Shown one piece after another: positions 52,853-61,295 of a stretch of DNA of 64,000 nt (positions are counted from its first letter, which is position 1; each line of letters starts with the position of its first letter). The notes below the pieces were generated by a model that ran no database searches, was not told the DNA's origin, and saw only the letters and a list, made by a program, of their open reading frames with translations. Made by a program: the position numbers and the translations under genes. Origin of the DNA: Leucobacter tardus (GTDB lineage Bacteria > Actinomycetota > Actinomycetes > Actinomycetales > Microbacteriaceae); the NCBI RefSeq assembly GCF_017583045.1, contig NZ_JAGFBF010000004.1:1-64000 (forward strand), in the 5' to 3' direction.

Positions 52853-54033
52853 ATGTCCACTACACACTCATCGGCTCCCGTCGACGCCGGGCTGCGTCAC
52901 GGAGTCATGTCGGGGCCCGAGCTCGCGGCTCAAGCGATCGCGAACATCGCTCCCAGTGCCGTGATCGCGTTCACCGCTGCCGGGATCTTCGTCGGCGCGG
53001 GCAACGGCACGATGCTGTCCTTCGTCCTCGCGACCATCGTGATTCTCTGCGTCGGCTGGTGCGTCGCAGTGTTCGCGAAGAAGAACGCATGAGCGGGGTC
53101 GCTCTACACCTACGTGGCGAAAGGCCTCGGGCCGACGGGTGCCTACGTCGCGGGCGTCGCCCTGGTGATCGGCTGCTGGGGCATCGCCGCGGGTTCGCTC
53201 GGTGGTGCCGTCTCGTACTCGTCCGATCTGCTCCAACTGTTCGGTGTGCCCGCATCGAACATCGTGTGGCCCGTAATTCTCGCCATCGCGATCGGCAGCC
53301 TCGCCACGTTCTTCACAATCCGCGGCATCCGTATCTCGGCGCGCGTCTCGCTCGTGCTCGAGCTCGTCTCGGTCGCCATCATCCTCGTGCTGCTCGTCAC
53401 CGCACTGACCGTGATCGGACCCGCCGCGTGGGACCCGGCGCAGTTCAGCCTCGAGGGGGCGCCGTTCCAGGGTGTCGCCGCCTCGTCTTCGGGGTGGCGG
53501 CGTCATTCTTCGCCGTCGTCGTCGCGCCCCTGAACGTCGTCGGACGCATCGTCTACGTGATGGGCAAAGAAGGTGTCGTCGCGGAGCGCTTCGGCCGCAC
53601 GCACGACACGCACCTCACCCCGCACCGGGTGCTCCTCGTCGCCGGCCCGGCGGCGATCGCCCTCGACGTGATCCTGCTGGTCGCCGGAGTCCACCCGATG
53701 GACATCGTCGTGTGGGTCGACACGTACGGCACCTACGGCTACATGGTGGCGTACGCACTCGTCGCGGTCGCCTGCGTCGTCTACGTGCGCCGCGAGCGCA
53801 TGCCGAGCGCGCTCGTCAGCCTCTGCGCCACAGTCGCCGTGCTCGCGATGGCGTACGTGTTCTTCGCGAACATCTGGCCTGTGCCCGCGTTCCCGCTCAA
53901 CGTGATCCCGTACCTGTTCCTCGCGACCATGGTCGGTGCGCTGGCGTGGTTCCTGCATCTCCGAAAGGCTCGCCCCGAGGTGATGCGCATGATCGGCAAC
54001 ACCGAGACGAAGATGCTCGAGGGCGTCGGGTAG
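52853..54033 (+). pseudogene. APC family permease, inactivated by three lesions
   Basis: The sequence starts as a normal APC permease (AIANIAPSAVIAFTAAGIFV), then has an in-frame TGA at 53090-53092 between AKKNA and AGSLYTYVAKGLG, where relatives have Ser (TCA to TGA). It resumes in frame to FQGVAA near 53475, then needs one inserted base to continue as LVFGVAASFFAVVV. At about 53525 it jumps to APLNVVGRIVYVMGKEGVVA, skipping a segment of roughly 100 residues that full-length APC permeases (about 490-500) have. It ends MRMIGNTETKMLEGVG. Three independent lesions make real decay much more likely than sequencing error. Confidence 0.88.
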
Positions 54034-54053
54034 CGTCCCCTACCCAGGACACG

Positions 54054-54091
54054 AAAAAGCCGCGGAAACTGAGGAGTTTCCGCGGCTTTTT
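54054..54091. terminator. Strong bidirectional terminator
   Basis: AAAAAGCCGCGGAAACT (54054-54070) pairs perfectly over 17 bp with AGTTTCCGCGGCTTTTT (54075-54091), loop GAGG. T runs exist on both strands, so it ends the permease pseudogene transcript and, from the other side, tRNA-Pro. Confidence 0.95.
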
Positions 54092-54093
54092 GG

Positions 54094-54167
54094 TCGGGAT
54101 GACAGGATTTGAACCTGCGACCCCGTCGTCCCGAACGACGTGCGCTACCAAACTGCGCCACATCCCG
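54094..54167 (-). tRNA. tRNA-Pro (anticodon CGG)
   Basis: A 74-base tRNA. Acceptor CGGGATG pairs with CATCCCG, discriminator A. Anticodon stem CGTCG/CGACG encloses loop TTCGGGA with anticodon CGG, reading CCG; G37 fits tRNA-Pro. T-arm GCAGG-TTCAAAT-CCTGT. CCA is not encoded (ACC follows). The terminator begins three bases after its 3' end. Confidence 0.95.
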
Positions 54168-54376
54168 ATTGCGCTGTTTGCGCAACGACTACTCTAGCGG
54201 GTTCAGGGTGAAACGCGAAAACCGCGCGGATCCGAGTGTCGAGGCCCGTGCCGCCCGCATCACGCCGAGATTGCGCGAAGTCGCCCTTCGCGAGATGTGA
54301 ACCCAGCACAACTGCGCTCTCGGTGACGAAGGAGGGCGCGGCCCGCACCCGCATCAGGCCGCGGCGCCCCGCCGCG

Positions 54377-55126
54377 CTAGGCCCCCGCGTTGTCCGCGCC
54401 GACGCGCACGTGCGCGACGAGGAATGCCGCGATATCGGCAGCCTCACCGGGTCCGATCGAGTGACCGATCCCCGCGTACTCGCGCACGGTGGCTTCGACA
54501 TGGTGGGGGAGCCACTCGGCGAGCGACTGCACCCGCGCCGCGTCGATGACGGGGTCGGCGGGATCCCGCCCCCAGAAGACGGGCGGGCGCACCTCCGAGA
54601 GCAGCACGTCGTACTCTCCGAACCCTGGCGCGACGAAACCCGAGCAGATGACGCCTGCGGCGAAGCGCTGCGGTGCGACTCGCAGGAGCGAGGTGACCAT
54701 GCATCCGCCCTGCGAGAAGCCGAGCAGCACCGCGGCGGCGATGCCGCGACCGGTCTCGGCAGTCACCTGTTGCTCGATCGCGTCGATCCACGCGATGACG
54801 CCACGGGCCGCGCGTTCGTACGGGGTTCCCTCGAACCGTTCGACGGAGGGTTCGGGCGCGGCCTGACCGGCTTCGGTGATGACGAGCGGCGCCCACGCGA
54901 AGCCGCCGAACTCTTGAACGGGGAGCGGAGCGCGCAGCGACGCACACACGTATCCGGGTGGGAGCGCCGGGGCGAGGCCCAGCAGATCCGTTTCGGATGC
55001 TCCGTACCCGTGGAGCAGGACGAGGAGCGGACGCTCGGCGAGCAGTGCGATCGCCCGCGCTTCGCGAGCCGGCGCACCGTCCACGGTCCACCGCACGAGA
55101 GTCTGGTCGATCGTCACGTCGCTCAT
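54377..55126 (-). CDS. Phospholipase/carboxylesterase-type alpha/beta hydrolase
   Basis: A 249-residue serine hydrolase of the Abhydrolase_2 (phospholipase/carboxylesterase) family. Oxyanion region LLVLLHGYGASETDLL, nucleophile elbow GFSQGG, catalytic Asp in DPADPVI and His in GIGHSIG. TAGGCT (complement of 55133-55138) ends six bases before the ATG, so it is probably leaderless. It is divergent from the NUDIX gene. Substrate unknown. Confidence 0.87.
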   Translation of the reverse strand: MSDVTIDQTLVRWTVDGAPAREARAIALLAERPLLVLLHGYGASETDLLGLAPALPPGYVCASLRAPLPVQEFGGFAWAPLVITEAGQAAPEPSVERFEGTPYERAARGVIAWIDAIEQQVTAETGRGIAAAVLLGFSQGGCMVTSLLRVAPQRFAAGVICSGFVAPGFGEYDVLLSEVRPPVFWGRDPADPVIDAARVQSLAEWLPHHVEATVREYAGIGHSIGPGEAADIAAFLVAHVRVGADNAGA

Positions 55127-55189
55127 GCCGACAGCCTACCGACGCGCCCGGTGCACGTGGCATTCGATTCGACGGTGCACAATGGCAGT

Positions 55190-55756
55190 ATGAGCATCGA
55201 TACCGCCGACCTGCCGGATCCGGACGATCGCCCCACCCCGAACGATAATCCGGGTTGGCTCAGCGAAGACGAGCTCAGGTTCGTCCGCGGGCGCCTGCCG
55301 ATCGTGTATATCGAGGCGGTCCCGGTGAGGCTCGACAGTCTCGGACGCATCACCGAGGTGGGTCTGCTCCTGCGCAGCACACCCGAGGGGGTGATGACCC
55401 GCTCCTTGATCGCGGGCCGTGTGCGCTTCGGCGAGACGCTGCGCGAAGCGCTGTTCCGGCACCTCGAGAACGATCTCGGTCCGATGGCGTTCCCGCAGAT
55501 GCCGGTATCGCCCGTTCCGACGCAGGTCGCGGAGTACTTCCCGATGCCCGGCGTCAGCGCGTTCGTCGACGAGCGCCAGCACGCGGTCTCCCTGGTCTAC
55601 GTGGTACCGGTGACCGGCAGCTGCGATCCTCGGCAGGACGCGCTCGAGGTGTCGTGGATGTCTCCGGAAGAGGCGTTGGCGGTCGACACGCTCGATGAGT
55701 TCCACGGGGGCCGCGGCCAACTCTTGCGCCAGACGCTCGCGGCGCACGGCTGCTGA
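55190..55756 (+). CDS. NUDIX-like (DUF4916) protein
   Basis: A 188-residue protein of the NUDIX-related DUF4916 group. The core has GWLSEDELRFVRGRLPIVYI at residues 23-42, then GLLLRSTPEGVMTRSLIAGRVRFGETLREALFRHLENDLG in the NUDIX-box position; the Glu-rich REVREExGE consensus is weakly kept, so pyrophosphohydrolase activity is doubtful. ATG at 55190 has CACAAT six bases upstream, a weak leaderless-type box. A reading from 54236 would cover the divergent esterase. Confidence 0.75.
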   Translation: MSIDTADLPDPDDRPTPNDNPGWLSEDELRFVRGRLPIVYIEAVPVRLDSLGRITEVGLLLRSTPEGVMTRSLIAGRVRFGETLREALFRHLENDLGPMAFPQMPVSPVPTQVAEYFPMPGVSAFVDERQHAVSLVYVVPVTGSCDPRQDALEVSWMSPEEALAVDTLDEFHGGRGQLLRQTLAAHGC

Positions 55757-55781
55757 CGCGCCGACGACCCCCCGATCGGGA

Positions 55782-56864
55782 TCAGGCGGGGTCGTCGGAC
55801 CGCTCGAACGTTTCCGCCGTGACGGTCGGCAGTGGTCCGCCTTCGCGAGCGTCTCGCCAGTTGTCGATTCCGGCATCCACGGCGAGTTCGTCGATCGCGG
55901 CGAGTTCGTCGCTCGAGAACTCGAGTCGATCGAGCGACGCGAGGTTCTCCTCCAGCTGTGTGACGCTGCTCGCGCCGGCCACGAGGCTGGTAACGCGCGA
56001 ATCGCGGAGGGCCCAGGCGATCGCGAGCTGAGCGAGCGACTGATCGCGTGCTGAGGCGATCTCGTTGAGGCTGCGCAGCCGGTCTCGCAGTTCGTCCGTC
56101 ACCCACGACGCGTCGAACGAGCCGCCCTGAGCTGCGCGGGCGTTGTCCGGGATCCCGTCGAGGTACTTGCTCGTGAGCAGTCCCTGCCCGAGCGGGCTGA
56201 AACCGATGATGCCCATTCCCTCGTCGTCGGTGGCGTCGAGCAGGCCCTCGGTCTCGATCCAGCGGTTCAGCATGGAGTACGAAGGCTGGTGGATCGCGAG
56301 CGGAGTACCGAGGTCGCGCATCAACGCCGCCATCTGCCGCGTCGCCTCGGGGGAGTAGGAGGAGATGCCGACGTAGTGGGCTCGGCCGGAGCGCACGACG
56401 AAATCGAGCGCGCGCGCCGTCTCCTCCAGCGGAGTGCCCGGATCGGGTCGGTGCGAGTAGAAGACGTCGACGGTGTCGAGGCCCATGCGCGCGAGCGAGC
56501 GGTCGAGGCTGGACACGAGGTACTTGCGAGCGCCACCGGATCCGAAGGGACCCGGCCACATGTTCCAACCGGCCTTCGTGGAGATCACGAGCTCGTCGCG
56601 GTAAGGCGCAAGGTCGGTCGCGAGCAACCGGCCGAAGTTGCTCTCGGCCGAGCCGGGAGGCGGGCCGTAGTTGTTGGCGAGGTCGAAGTGGAAGACGCCG
56701 AGGTCGAACGCGCGGAGCACGATCTCGCGCTGCGTCTCGACGGTGCGATCTTCGCCGAAGTTCTGCCAGAGTCCCAATGACAGTGCGGGGAGTTGCAGTC
56801 CGCTCGCTCCCGAACGGCGGATCGGGGTGCGGGCGTATCGGTTGTCTGCTGCCTCGAAGGTCAT
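55782..56864 (-). CDS. Aldo/keto reductase (YghZ-like)
   Basis: A 360-residue NADPH-dependent oxidoreductase of the aldo/keto reductase superfamily, near E. coli YghZ (L-glyceraldehyde 3-phosphate reductase). Catalytic Tyr in FDLANNYGPPPGSAE with its Asp, Lys in ISTKAGWNMWPGPFG, His in YSHRPDP. TAGCAT (complement of 56871-56876) ends six bases before the ATG. It may detoxify methylglyoxal or act on sugar intermediates. It lies directly after the GntR regulator of the inositol cluster but has its own promoter. Confidence 0.87.
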   Translation of the reverse strand: MTFEAADNRYARTPIRRSGASGLQLPALSLGLWQNFGEDRTVETQREIVLRAFDLGVFHFDLANNYGPPPGSAESNFGRLLATDLAPYRDELVISTKAGWNMWPGPFGSGGARKYLVSSLDRSLARMGLDTVDVFYSHRPDPGTPLEETARALDFVVRSGRAHYVGISSYSPEATRQMAALMRDLGTPLAIHQPSYSMLNRWIETEGLLDATDDEGMGIIGFSPLGQGLLTSKYLDGIPDNARAAQGGSFDASWVTDELRDRLRSLNEIASARDQSLAQLAIAWALRDSRVTSLVAGASSVTQLEENLASLDRLEFSSDELAAIDELAVDAGIDNWRDAREGGPLPTVTAETFERSDDPA

Positions 56865-56885
56865 GCCGCGATGCTATCGGTCCGG

Positions 56886-57644
56886 CTACTTGGCGACCAG
56901 GGTCGTCTCGAAACGATAGAGATCGGGACGGTAGCAGTGGATGCCGTACTCGACGACTTCTCCGGCGTCGTTGAAGACGACTCGCTCCGTCGTGAGGACG
57001 GGTCCGCCGCGCGAGATCCCGAGCAGGTCGGCCTCGTCGCCTTTCGCCCGCCGCGCGCTGATCGCCTGGTTCGCCACGCGGATGGCGACGCCGCGCGCGC
57101 GGAGCACCTGGTAGAGCCCGCGGGTATCGAGGTCGTCCTCGGCGATGTCGGTGAACGGCGCCGGAAGGTAGTTCTCGAGGATCGCGACCGGCGTGCCGTC
57201 GGATCTGCGCACGCGGCGCAGGTGCAGCACATCGGTGCCCTCGGCGATCCGCAGCTGTTCGGCGATCTCCTCAGGCGCCGGAATGATCGCGTGGAGCAGG
57301 GTGCGCGTCGTTGGCTCGTGGCTCGTGCTCTGCAGATCGTCGTAGAGGCTCGTGAGCTCGACCGGTCGACTCACCTGGCCCTGGACGACCTGGGTGCCGA
57401 TGCCGCGGCGACGGACGAGGAGACCCTTGTCGACGAGTTCCTGGATCGCGCGGCGCACGGTCGGGCGAGACATGCCGAGCCTCTGCGCGATAGAGATCTC
57501 GTTCTCGAGTCGGGATCCCGCTGGGATAACGCTGCTGCGGATCGCGCGCTCGAGTCGGCTCGCGACCTGGTAGTACAGCGGGACGGGGCCGTTGCGGTCG
57601 AGATCCGAAAAAACTTCATCGGGCCAGATGGTTTCGCTCGACAT
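56886..57644 (-). CDS. GntR/HutC family regulator of the inositol operon
   Basis: A 252-residue repressor. The winged-helix N-domain is PLYYQVASRLERAIRSSVIP followed by ENEISIAQRLGMSRPTVRRA and LVRRRGIGTQVV; the C-terminal UTRA effector domain follows (TDVLHLRRVRRSDGTPVAIL). The start at 57644 has GGGGAG seven bases upstream; an ATG at 57671 would add nine residues. It is divergent from iolC, and two inverted repeats lie between them, so it probably represses the iol operon and itself in the absence of an inositol catabolite. Confidence 0.87.
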   Translation of the reverse strand: MSSETIWPDEVFSDLDRNGPVPLYYQVASRLERAIRSSVIPAGSRLENEISIAQRLGMSRPTVRRAIQELVDKGLLVRRRGIGTQVVQGQVSRPVELTSLYDDLQSTSHEPTTRTLLHAIIPAPEEIAEQLRIAEGTDVLHLRRVRRSDGTPVAILENYLPAPFTDIAEDDLDTRGLYQVLRARGVAIRVANQAISARRAKGDEADLLGISRGGPVLTTERVVFNDAGEVVEYGIHCYRPDLYRFETTLVAK

Positions 57645-57666
57645 GGCTGCTCCCCAGCGTTTGAAT

Positions 57667-57682
57667 GACATGACAATATGTC
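57667..57682. promoter_or_regulatory. Inverted repeat by the GntR gene start
   Basis: GACAT-GACAAT-ATGTC is an exact 5-bp inverted repeat with 6-bp spacer, 23 bases upstream of the preferred GntR start. It is a candidate autoregulatory operator. Confidence 0.35.
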
Positions 57683-57744
57683 GACAGAGTGTCTATGTCA
57701 CTCTACACCTGGCGGATTTGAGTCCGCGACTCCAGAAGAGTCCG

Positions 57745-57766
57745 TTTGTGCTATTGTTCATACAAA
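57745..57766 (+). promoter_or_regulatory. Inverted repeat in the iol promoter
   Basis: TTGT-TCAT-ACAA (57754-57765) is an exact inverted repeat nested in TTTGT (57745-57749) and ACAAA (57762-57766). The AT-rich TACAAAT can serve as -10, placing a transcript start near 57773. The site fits the TTGTNNNNACAA shape seen for GntR/HutC operators. Confidence 0.5.
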
Positions 57767-57837
57767 TAAGAGCGTGGCGGGTCCAGTGGCGAGTACCGGA
57801 CGGCCCGCGGGTTCCGCAGAGAGGGTGGTGACGAGGG

Positions 57838-58791
57838 ATGCACGAACACGTCAGAGACGAGGTGCTCGCATTCGGGCGGCTCGGGGTGGATGTCTATCCG
57901 CTTCAAGACGGGGTGGGACTCGAAGACGTCGAAACGTTCGGCAAGTTCCTCGGCGGCAGCGCGGCGAACGTCACCGTCGCCGCGGCCCGGCACGGCCGGA
58001 ATGCCGCGCTCATCTCACGCGTCGGCGACGATCCGTTCGGACGCTACCTGCTGCGCGAGCTCGATCGGCTCGGTGTCGACCCCCGCGCGGTCGGAACGGA
58101 TCCGCAGTACCCGACACCGGTGACCTTCTGCGAGATCTTCCCGCCCGACGACTTTCCACTGTACTTCTACCGCAAGCCGAAGGCCCCGGACCTGCAGGTG
58201 GAGAGCGACGACCTCGACCTCGCCGCCGTGCGCGACGCGGCGATCTTCTGGTTCACCCTTACGGGGCTGAGTGAGGAGCCGAGCCGGAGCGCGCACCTCA
58301 TGGCGCTCGAGGCTCGGCAGGGTCGCACGCACACCATTTTCGATCTCGACTACCGGCCGATGTTCTGGGCGACTCCCGACGAGGCGACCGCGCAGGTCGA
58401 GCGCGCGCTCGCCCAGGTGACCGTCGCGGTCGGCAACCGTGAGGAGTGCGAGGTCGCTGTCGGCGAGACCGAACCGCTCCGAGCCGCCGATGCGCTGCTC
58501 GAGCGGGGCGTCGAACTGGCGATCGTGAAGCAGGGCCCGAAGGGTGTGCTCGCGAAGACCCGCGACGAGACGGTCGAGGTGCCCCCGCACTTCGTCGAAG
58601 TCGTCAATGGGCTCGGATCAGGTGATGCGTTCGGTGGTGCGCTCTGCCATGGGCTGCTCGCGGGGTGGGGGCTCGAGCGGATCCTGCGATTCGCCAACGT
58701 GGCCGGAGCGATCGTCGCCACCCGCCGTGAGTGCTCGACCGCGATGCCGACGACCGCAGAGGTCGAGGCGCTGCTCGGAAAGGACGCCTGA
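57838..58791 (+). CDS. iolC: 5-dehydro-2-deoxygluconokinase
   Basis: Sugar kinase of the PfkB family, 317 residues, that phosphorylates 5-dehydro-2-deoxygluconate in myo-inositol breakdown. N-terminal FGRLGVDVYPLQDG and GGSAANVTVAAARHG; C-terminal NGLGSGDAFGGALCHGLL with the catalytic Asp. ATG at 57838 with GAGGG upstream; first gene of the iol operon. The next gene starts one base after its stop. Confidence 0.92.
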   Translation: MHEHVRDEVLAFGRLGVDVYPLQDGVGLEDVETFGKFLGGSAANVTVAAARHGRNAALISRVGDDPFGRYLLRELDRLGVDPRAVGTDPQYPTPVTFCEIFPPDDFPLYFYRKPKAPDLQVESDDLDLAAVRDAAIFWFTLTGLSEEPSRSAHLMALEARQGRTHTIFDLDYRPMFWATPDEATAQVERALAQVTVAVGNREECEVAVGETEPLRAADALLERGVELAIVKQGPKGVLAKTRDETVEVPPHFVEVVNGLGSGDAFGGALCHGLLAGWGLERILRFANVAGAIVATRRECSTAMPTTAEVEALLGKDA

Positions 58792-58792
58792 G

Positions 58793-59689
58793 ATGCAGAC
58801 CATCTCCGAGGACGCATTCGCGAGACTTCGCGATCTGCGCGCGCACACGCCGAACGGAATCCCCGATGCGCTGGCACGACGGACGCGTCGACACCTGCTT
58901 CGCGGCGACGGCCGACTCTTCATCGTCGCCGCCGATCACCCGGCGCGTGGCGCGCTCGCCGTCGGTGCGAATGCGACGGCGATGGCGAATCGGTACGAGT
59001 TGCTCGATCGCCTGGCGCTTGCCCTCTCCCGGCCCGGCGTCGACGGCGTGCTCGGGACGCCCGACATCATCGACGATCTCGCCGGCCTCGGTCTCCTCGA
59101 CGACAAGATTGTCGTCGGCTCGATGAACCGCGGCGGCCTGCGAGGCGCGTCGTTCGAGCTCGACGACCGCTACACCGCGTACGACGTGCCCTCGATGGTC
59201 GCGCAGGGCATCGATTTCGCGAAGACGCTGGTGCGCGTCGATCTGAGCGACGCGGGAACGATCGCGACGCTCGAGGCGACGGCGCGTGCCGTGGATGCGG
59301 CAGCGAACGCGCGTCTGCCGATCATGCTCGAGCCGTTCATGTCGAACCGCGTGGGGGGCAGGGTCGTGAACGATCTCAGCGCTGAGGCCGTGATCCAATC
59401 GACCGCCATCGCCTCGGGACTCGGCAACTCGAGCGCCTCGACCTGGATGAAGCTGCCGGTGGTCGAGAACATGGAGGCGGTGATGGAGGCGACCACGCTG
59501 CCGACATTGTTGCTCGGCGGCGACAACGGCGGCGATCCCCAGCAGACGTTCGCCACCTGGGAGCGGGCCCTCGCTCTTCCCGGCGTGCGCGGCCTCACGG
59601 TCGGTCGCACGCTGCTGTACCCGGAGGACGGCGATGTCGCCTCCGCAGTCGATACGGCCGCACGCCTCGTGCACCGAGATCTCGACTGA
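58793..59689 (+). CDS. Cgl0159-type (beta/alpha)8 aldolase-like protein
   Basis: A 298-residue TIM-barrel protein found in actinobacterial inositol clusters (C. glutamicum Cgl0159 type). Landmarks: GRLFIVAADHPARGAL, VVGSMNRGGLRGASFELDDR, LVRVDLSDAGT, IMLEPFMSNRV, and WMKLPVVENMEAVM with the candidate Schiff-base Lys. It probably acts as the aldolase that splits 2-deoxy-5-keto-gluconate 6-phosphate, the role of IolJ, but this is inferred from position and fold. ATG one base after the iolC stop. Confidence 0.75.
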   Translation: MQTISEDAFARLRDLRAHTPNGIPDALARRTRRHLLRGDGRLFIVAADHPARGALAVGANATAMANRYELLDRLALALSRPGVDGVLGTPDIIDDLAGLGLLDDKIVVGSMNRGGLRGASFELDDRYTAYDVPSMVAQGIDFAKTLVRVDLSDAGTIATLEATARAVDAAANARLPIMLEPFMSNRVGGRVVNDLSAEAVIQSTAIASGLGNSSASTWMKLPVVENMEAVMEATTLPTLLLGGDNGGDPQQTFATWERALALPGVRGLTVGRTLLYPEDGDVASAVDTAARLVHRDLD

Positions 59690-59729
59690 GCATTCCACCG
59701 ACACTGTTCGCAACACCGAAGGAGCGAAG

Positions 59730-61247
59730 ATGAGCAACGAGCTTCCCACCATTCACAACTGGGTCGACGGTGCACTCAGTACCTCGACGTCGGGCCAGAC
59801 GGCTCCCGTGTACAACCCCGCGACGGGGCAGGTGCAGGCGCACGTGGCGCTGTCGAGTCAGGCCGAGATCGACGCGGCCATCGACTCCGCGCAGGCCGGC
59901 TTCGAGGTCTGGTCGGCCACCTCGATCGCGAGGCGCCAGACAGTGATCTTCAAGTTCCGCGAGTTGCTGAATGAGCGCAAGGCGGAATTGGCCGCGATCA
60001 TCTCGTCGGAGCACGGCAAGGTCGTCTCCGACGCGATGGGCGAGATTCTGCGTGGTCAGGAGGTCGTCGAGCTCGCGACCGGGTTCCCGCACCTGATCAA
60101 GGGCGCGTTCAGCGAGAACGCGTCGACGGGCATCGACGTGTACTCGATCAAGCAGCCGCTCGGCGTCGTCGGCATCATCTCGCCGTTCAACTTCCCGGCG
60201 ATGGTGCCGATGTGGTTCTTCCCGGTCGCCATCGCGGCGGGCAACGCGGTGATCATCAAGCCGAGCGAGAAAGATCCCTCGGCGTCGATCTGGCTCGCCG
60301 AACTGTGGAAGGAAGCAGGTCTTCCCGATGGCGTGTTCACGGTGCTCAACGGCGACAAGCTCGCCGTCGACGGACTGCTGCATTCTCCGGTGGTGCAGTC
60401 GATCTCGTTCGTGGGGTCGACCCCGATCGCCCAGTACATCTACGAGACAGCGTCGAAGAACGGGAAGCGGGTGCAGGCGCTCGGTGGTGCGAAGAACCAT
60501 ATGCTGGTGCTGCCGGATGCCGACCTCGACCTCGTCGCCGACCAGGCGATCAATGCCGGGTACGGCGCGGCGGGCGAGCGCTGCATGGCGATCTCCGTCG
60601 TTCTCGCGGTCGAACCCGTCGCAGATGAGTTGATCGCGAAGATCACCGAGCGCATCGGCAACCTGAAAATCGGGAACGGCGCCGGTGGTCCCGACGGCGA
60701 GCCCGATATGGGGCCGCTCATCACTGATGCGCACCGCGAGAAGGTGTCGGGATACGTCGACATCGCTGAGGCCGACGGCGCCAAGATCGTCGTCGATGGT
60801 CGCAACTTCCGGGTCGACGGGCACGAGGACGGCTTCTTCTTCGGGCCCACGCTGATCGACGAGGTGCCGACGACCTCGCGCGCCTATCAGGAGGAGATCT
60901 TCGGACCGGTACTGGAGGTGGTGCGCGTGCAGACCTTCGAGGAGGGCGTCGCGCTCATCAACTCCGGCCAGTTCGGCAACGGCACCGCGATTTTCACCAA
61001 CGACGGCGGCGCCGCGCGCCGGTTCCAGCACGAGATTCAGGTCGGCATGATCGGGATCAACGTACCGATCCCCGTGCCGGTGGCGTACCACTCGTTCGGC
61101 GGGTGGAAGGCGTCGCTGTTCGGCGACGCGAAGGCATACGGCGTGCACGGGTTCGAGTTCTTCACCCGGGAGAAAGCCATCACATCGCGGTGGTTGGATC
61201 CGGCAACGCACGGCGGCATCAACCTCGGATTCCCGCAGAACGACTAA
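59730..61247 (+). CDS. iolA: Methylmalonate-semialdehyde dehydrogenase (acylating)
   Basis: CoA-dependent aldehyde dehydrogenase, 505 residues, converting malonate (or methylmalonate) semialdehyde to acetyl- (propionyl-) CoA, the last step of inositol breakdown. GIISPFNFPAMVPMWFFPVA and the catalytic Cys in AAGERCMAIS are the MMSDH signature. ATG at 59730 with AAGGAG upstream; a reading from 59634 is out of family. Fourth-step enzyme placed third in the operon. Confidence 0.93.
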   Translation: MSNELPTIHNWVDGALSTSTSGQTAPVYNPATGQVQAHVALSSQAEIDAAIDSAQAGFEVWSATSIARRQTVIFKFRELLNERKAELAAIISSEHGKVVSDAMGEILRGQEVVELATGFPHLIKGAFSENASTGIDVYSIKQPLGVVGIISPFNFPAMVPMWFFPVAIAAGNAVIIKPSEKDPSASIWLAELWKEAGLPDGVFTVLNGDKLAVDGLLHSPVVQSISFVGSTPIAQYIYETASKNGKRVQALGGAKNHMLVLPDADLDLVADQAINAGYGAAGERCMAISVVLAVEPVADELIAKITERIGNLKIGNGAGGPDGEPDMGPLITDAHREKVSGYVDIAEADGAKIVVDGRNFRVDGHEDGFFFGPTLIDEVPTTSRAYQEEIFGPVLEVVRVQTFEEGVALINSGQFGNGTAIFTNDGGAARRFQHEIQVGMIGINVPIPVPVAYHSFGGWKASLFGDAKAYGVHGFEFFTREKAITSRWLDPATHGGINLGFPQND

Positions 61248-61295
61248 GTCGGCTTGAGCACCGACGCACCAGCACGCACGGCTGAGGAGGACGAC

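Noticed and set aside
53090..53092. Selenocysteine or other recoding at the in-frame TGA of the APC permease
   Set aside because: Relatives appear to have Ser here, there is no downstream recoding hairpin that I can see, and two further lesions show that the gene is dead.
53114..53533. Independent 139-residue membrane protein gene
   Set aside because: It is the middle piece of the broken APC permease in the same frame as the upstream piece.
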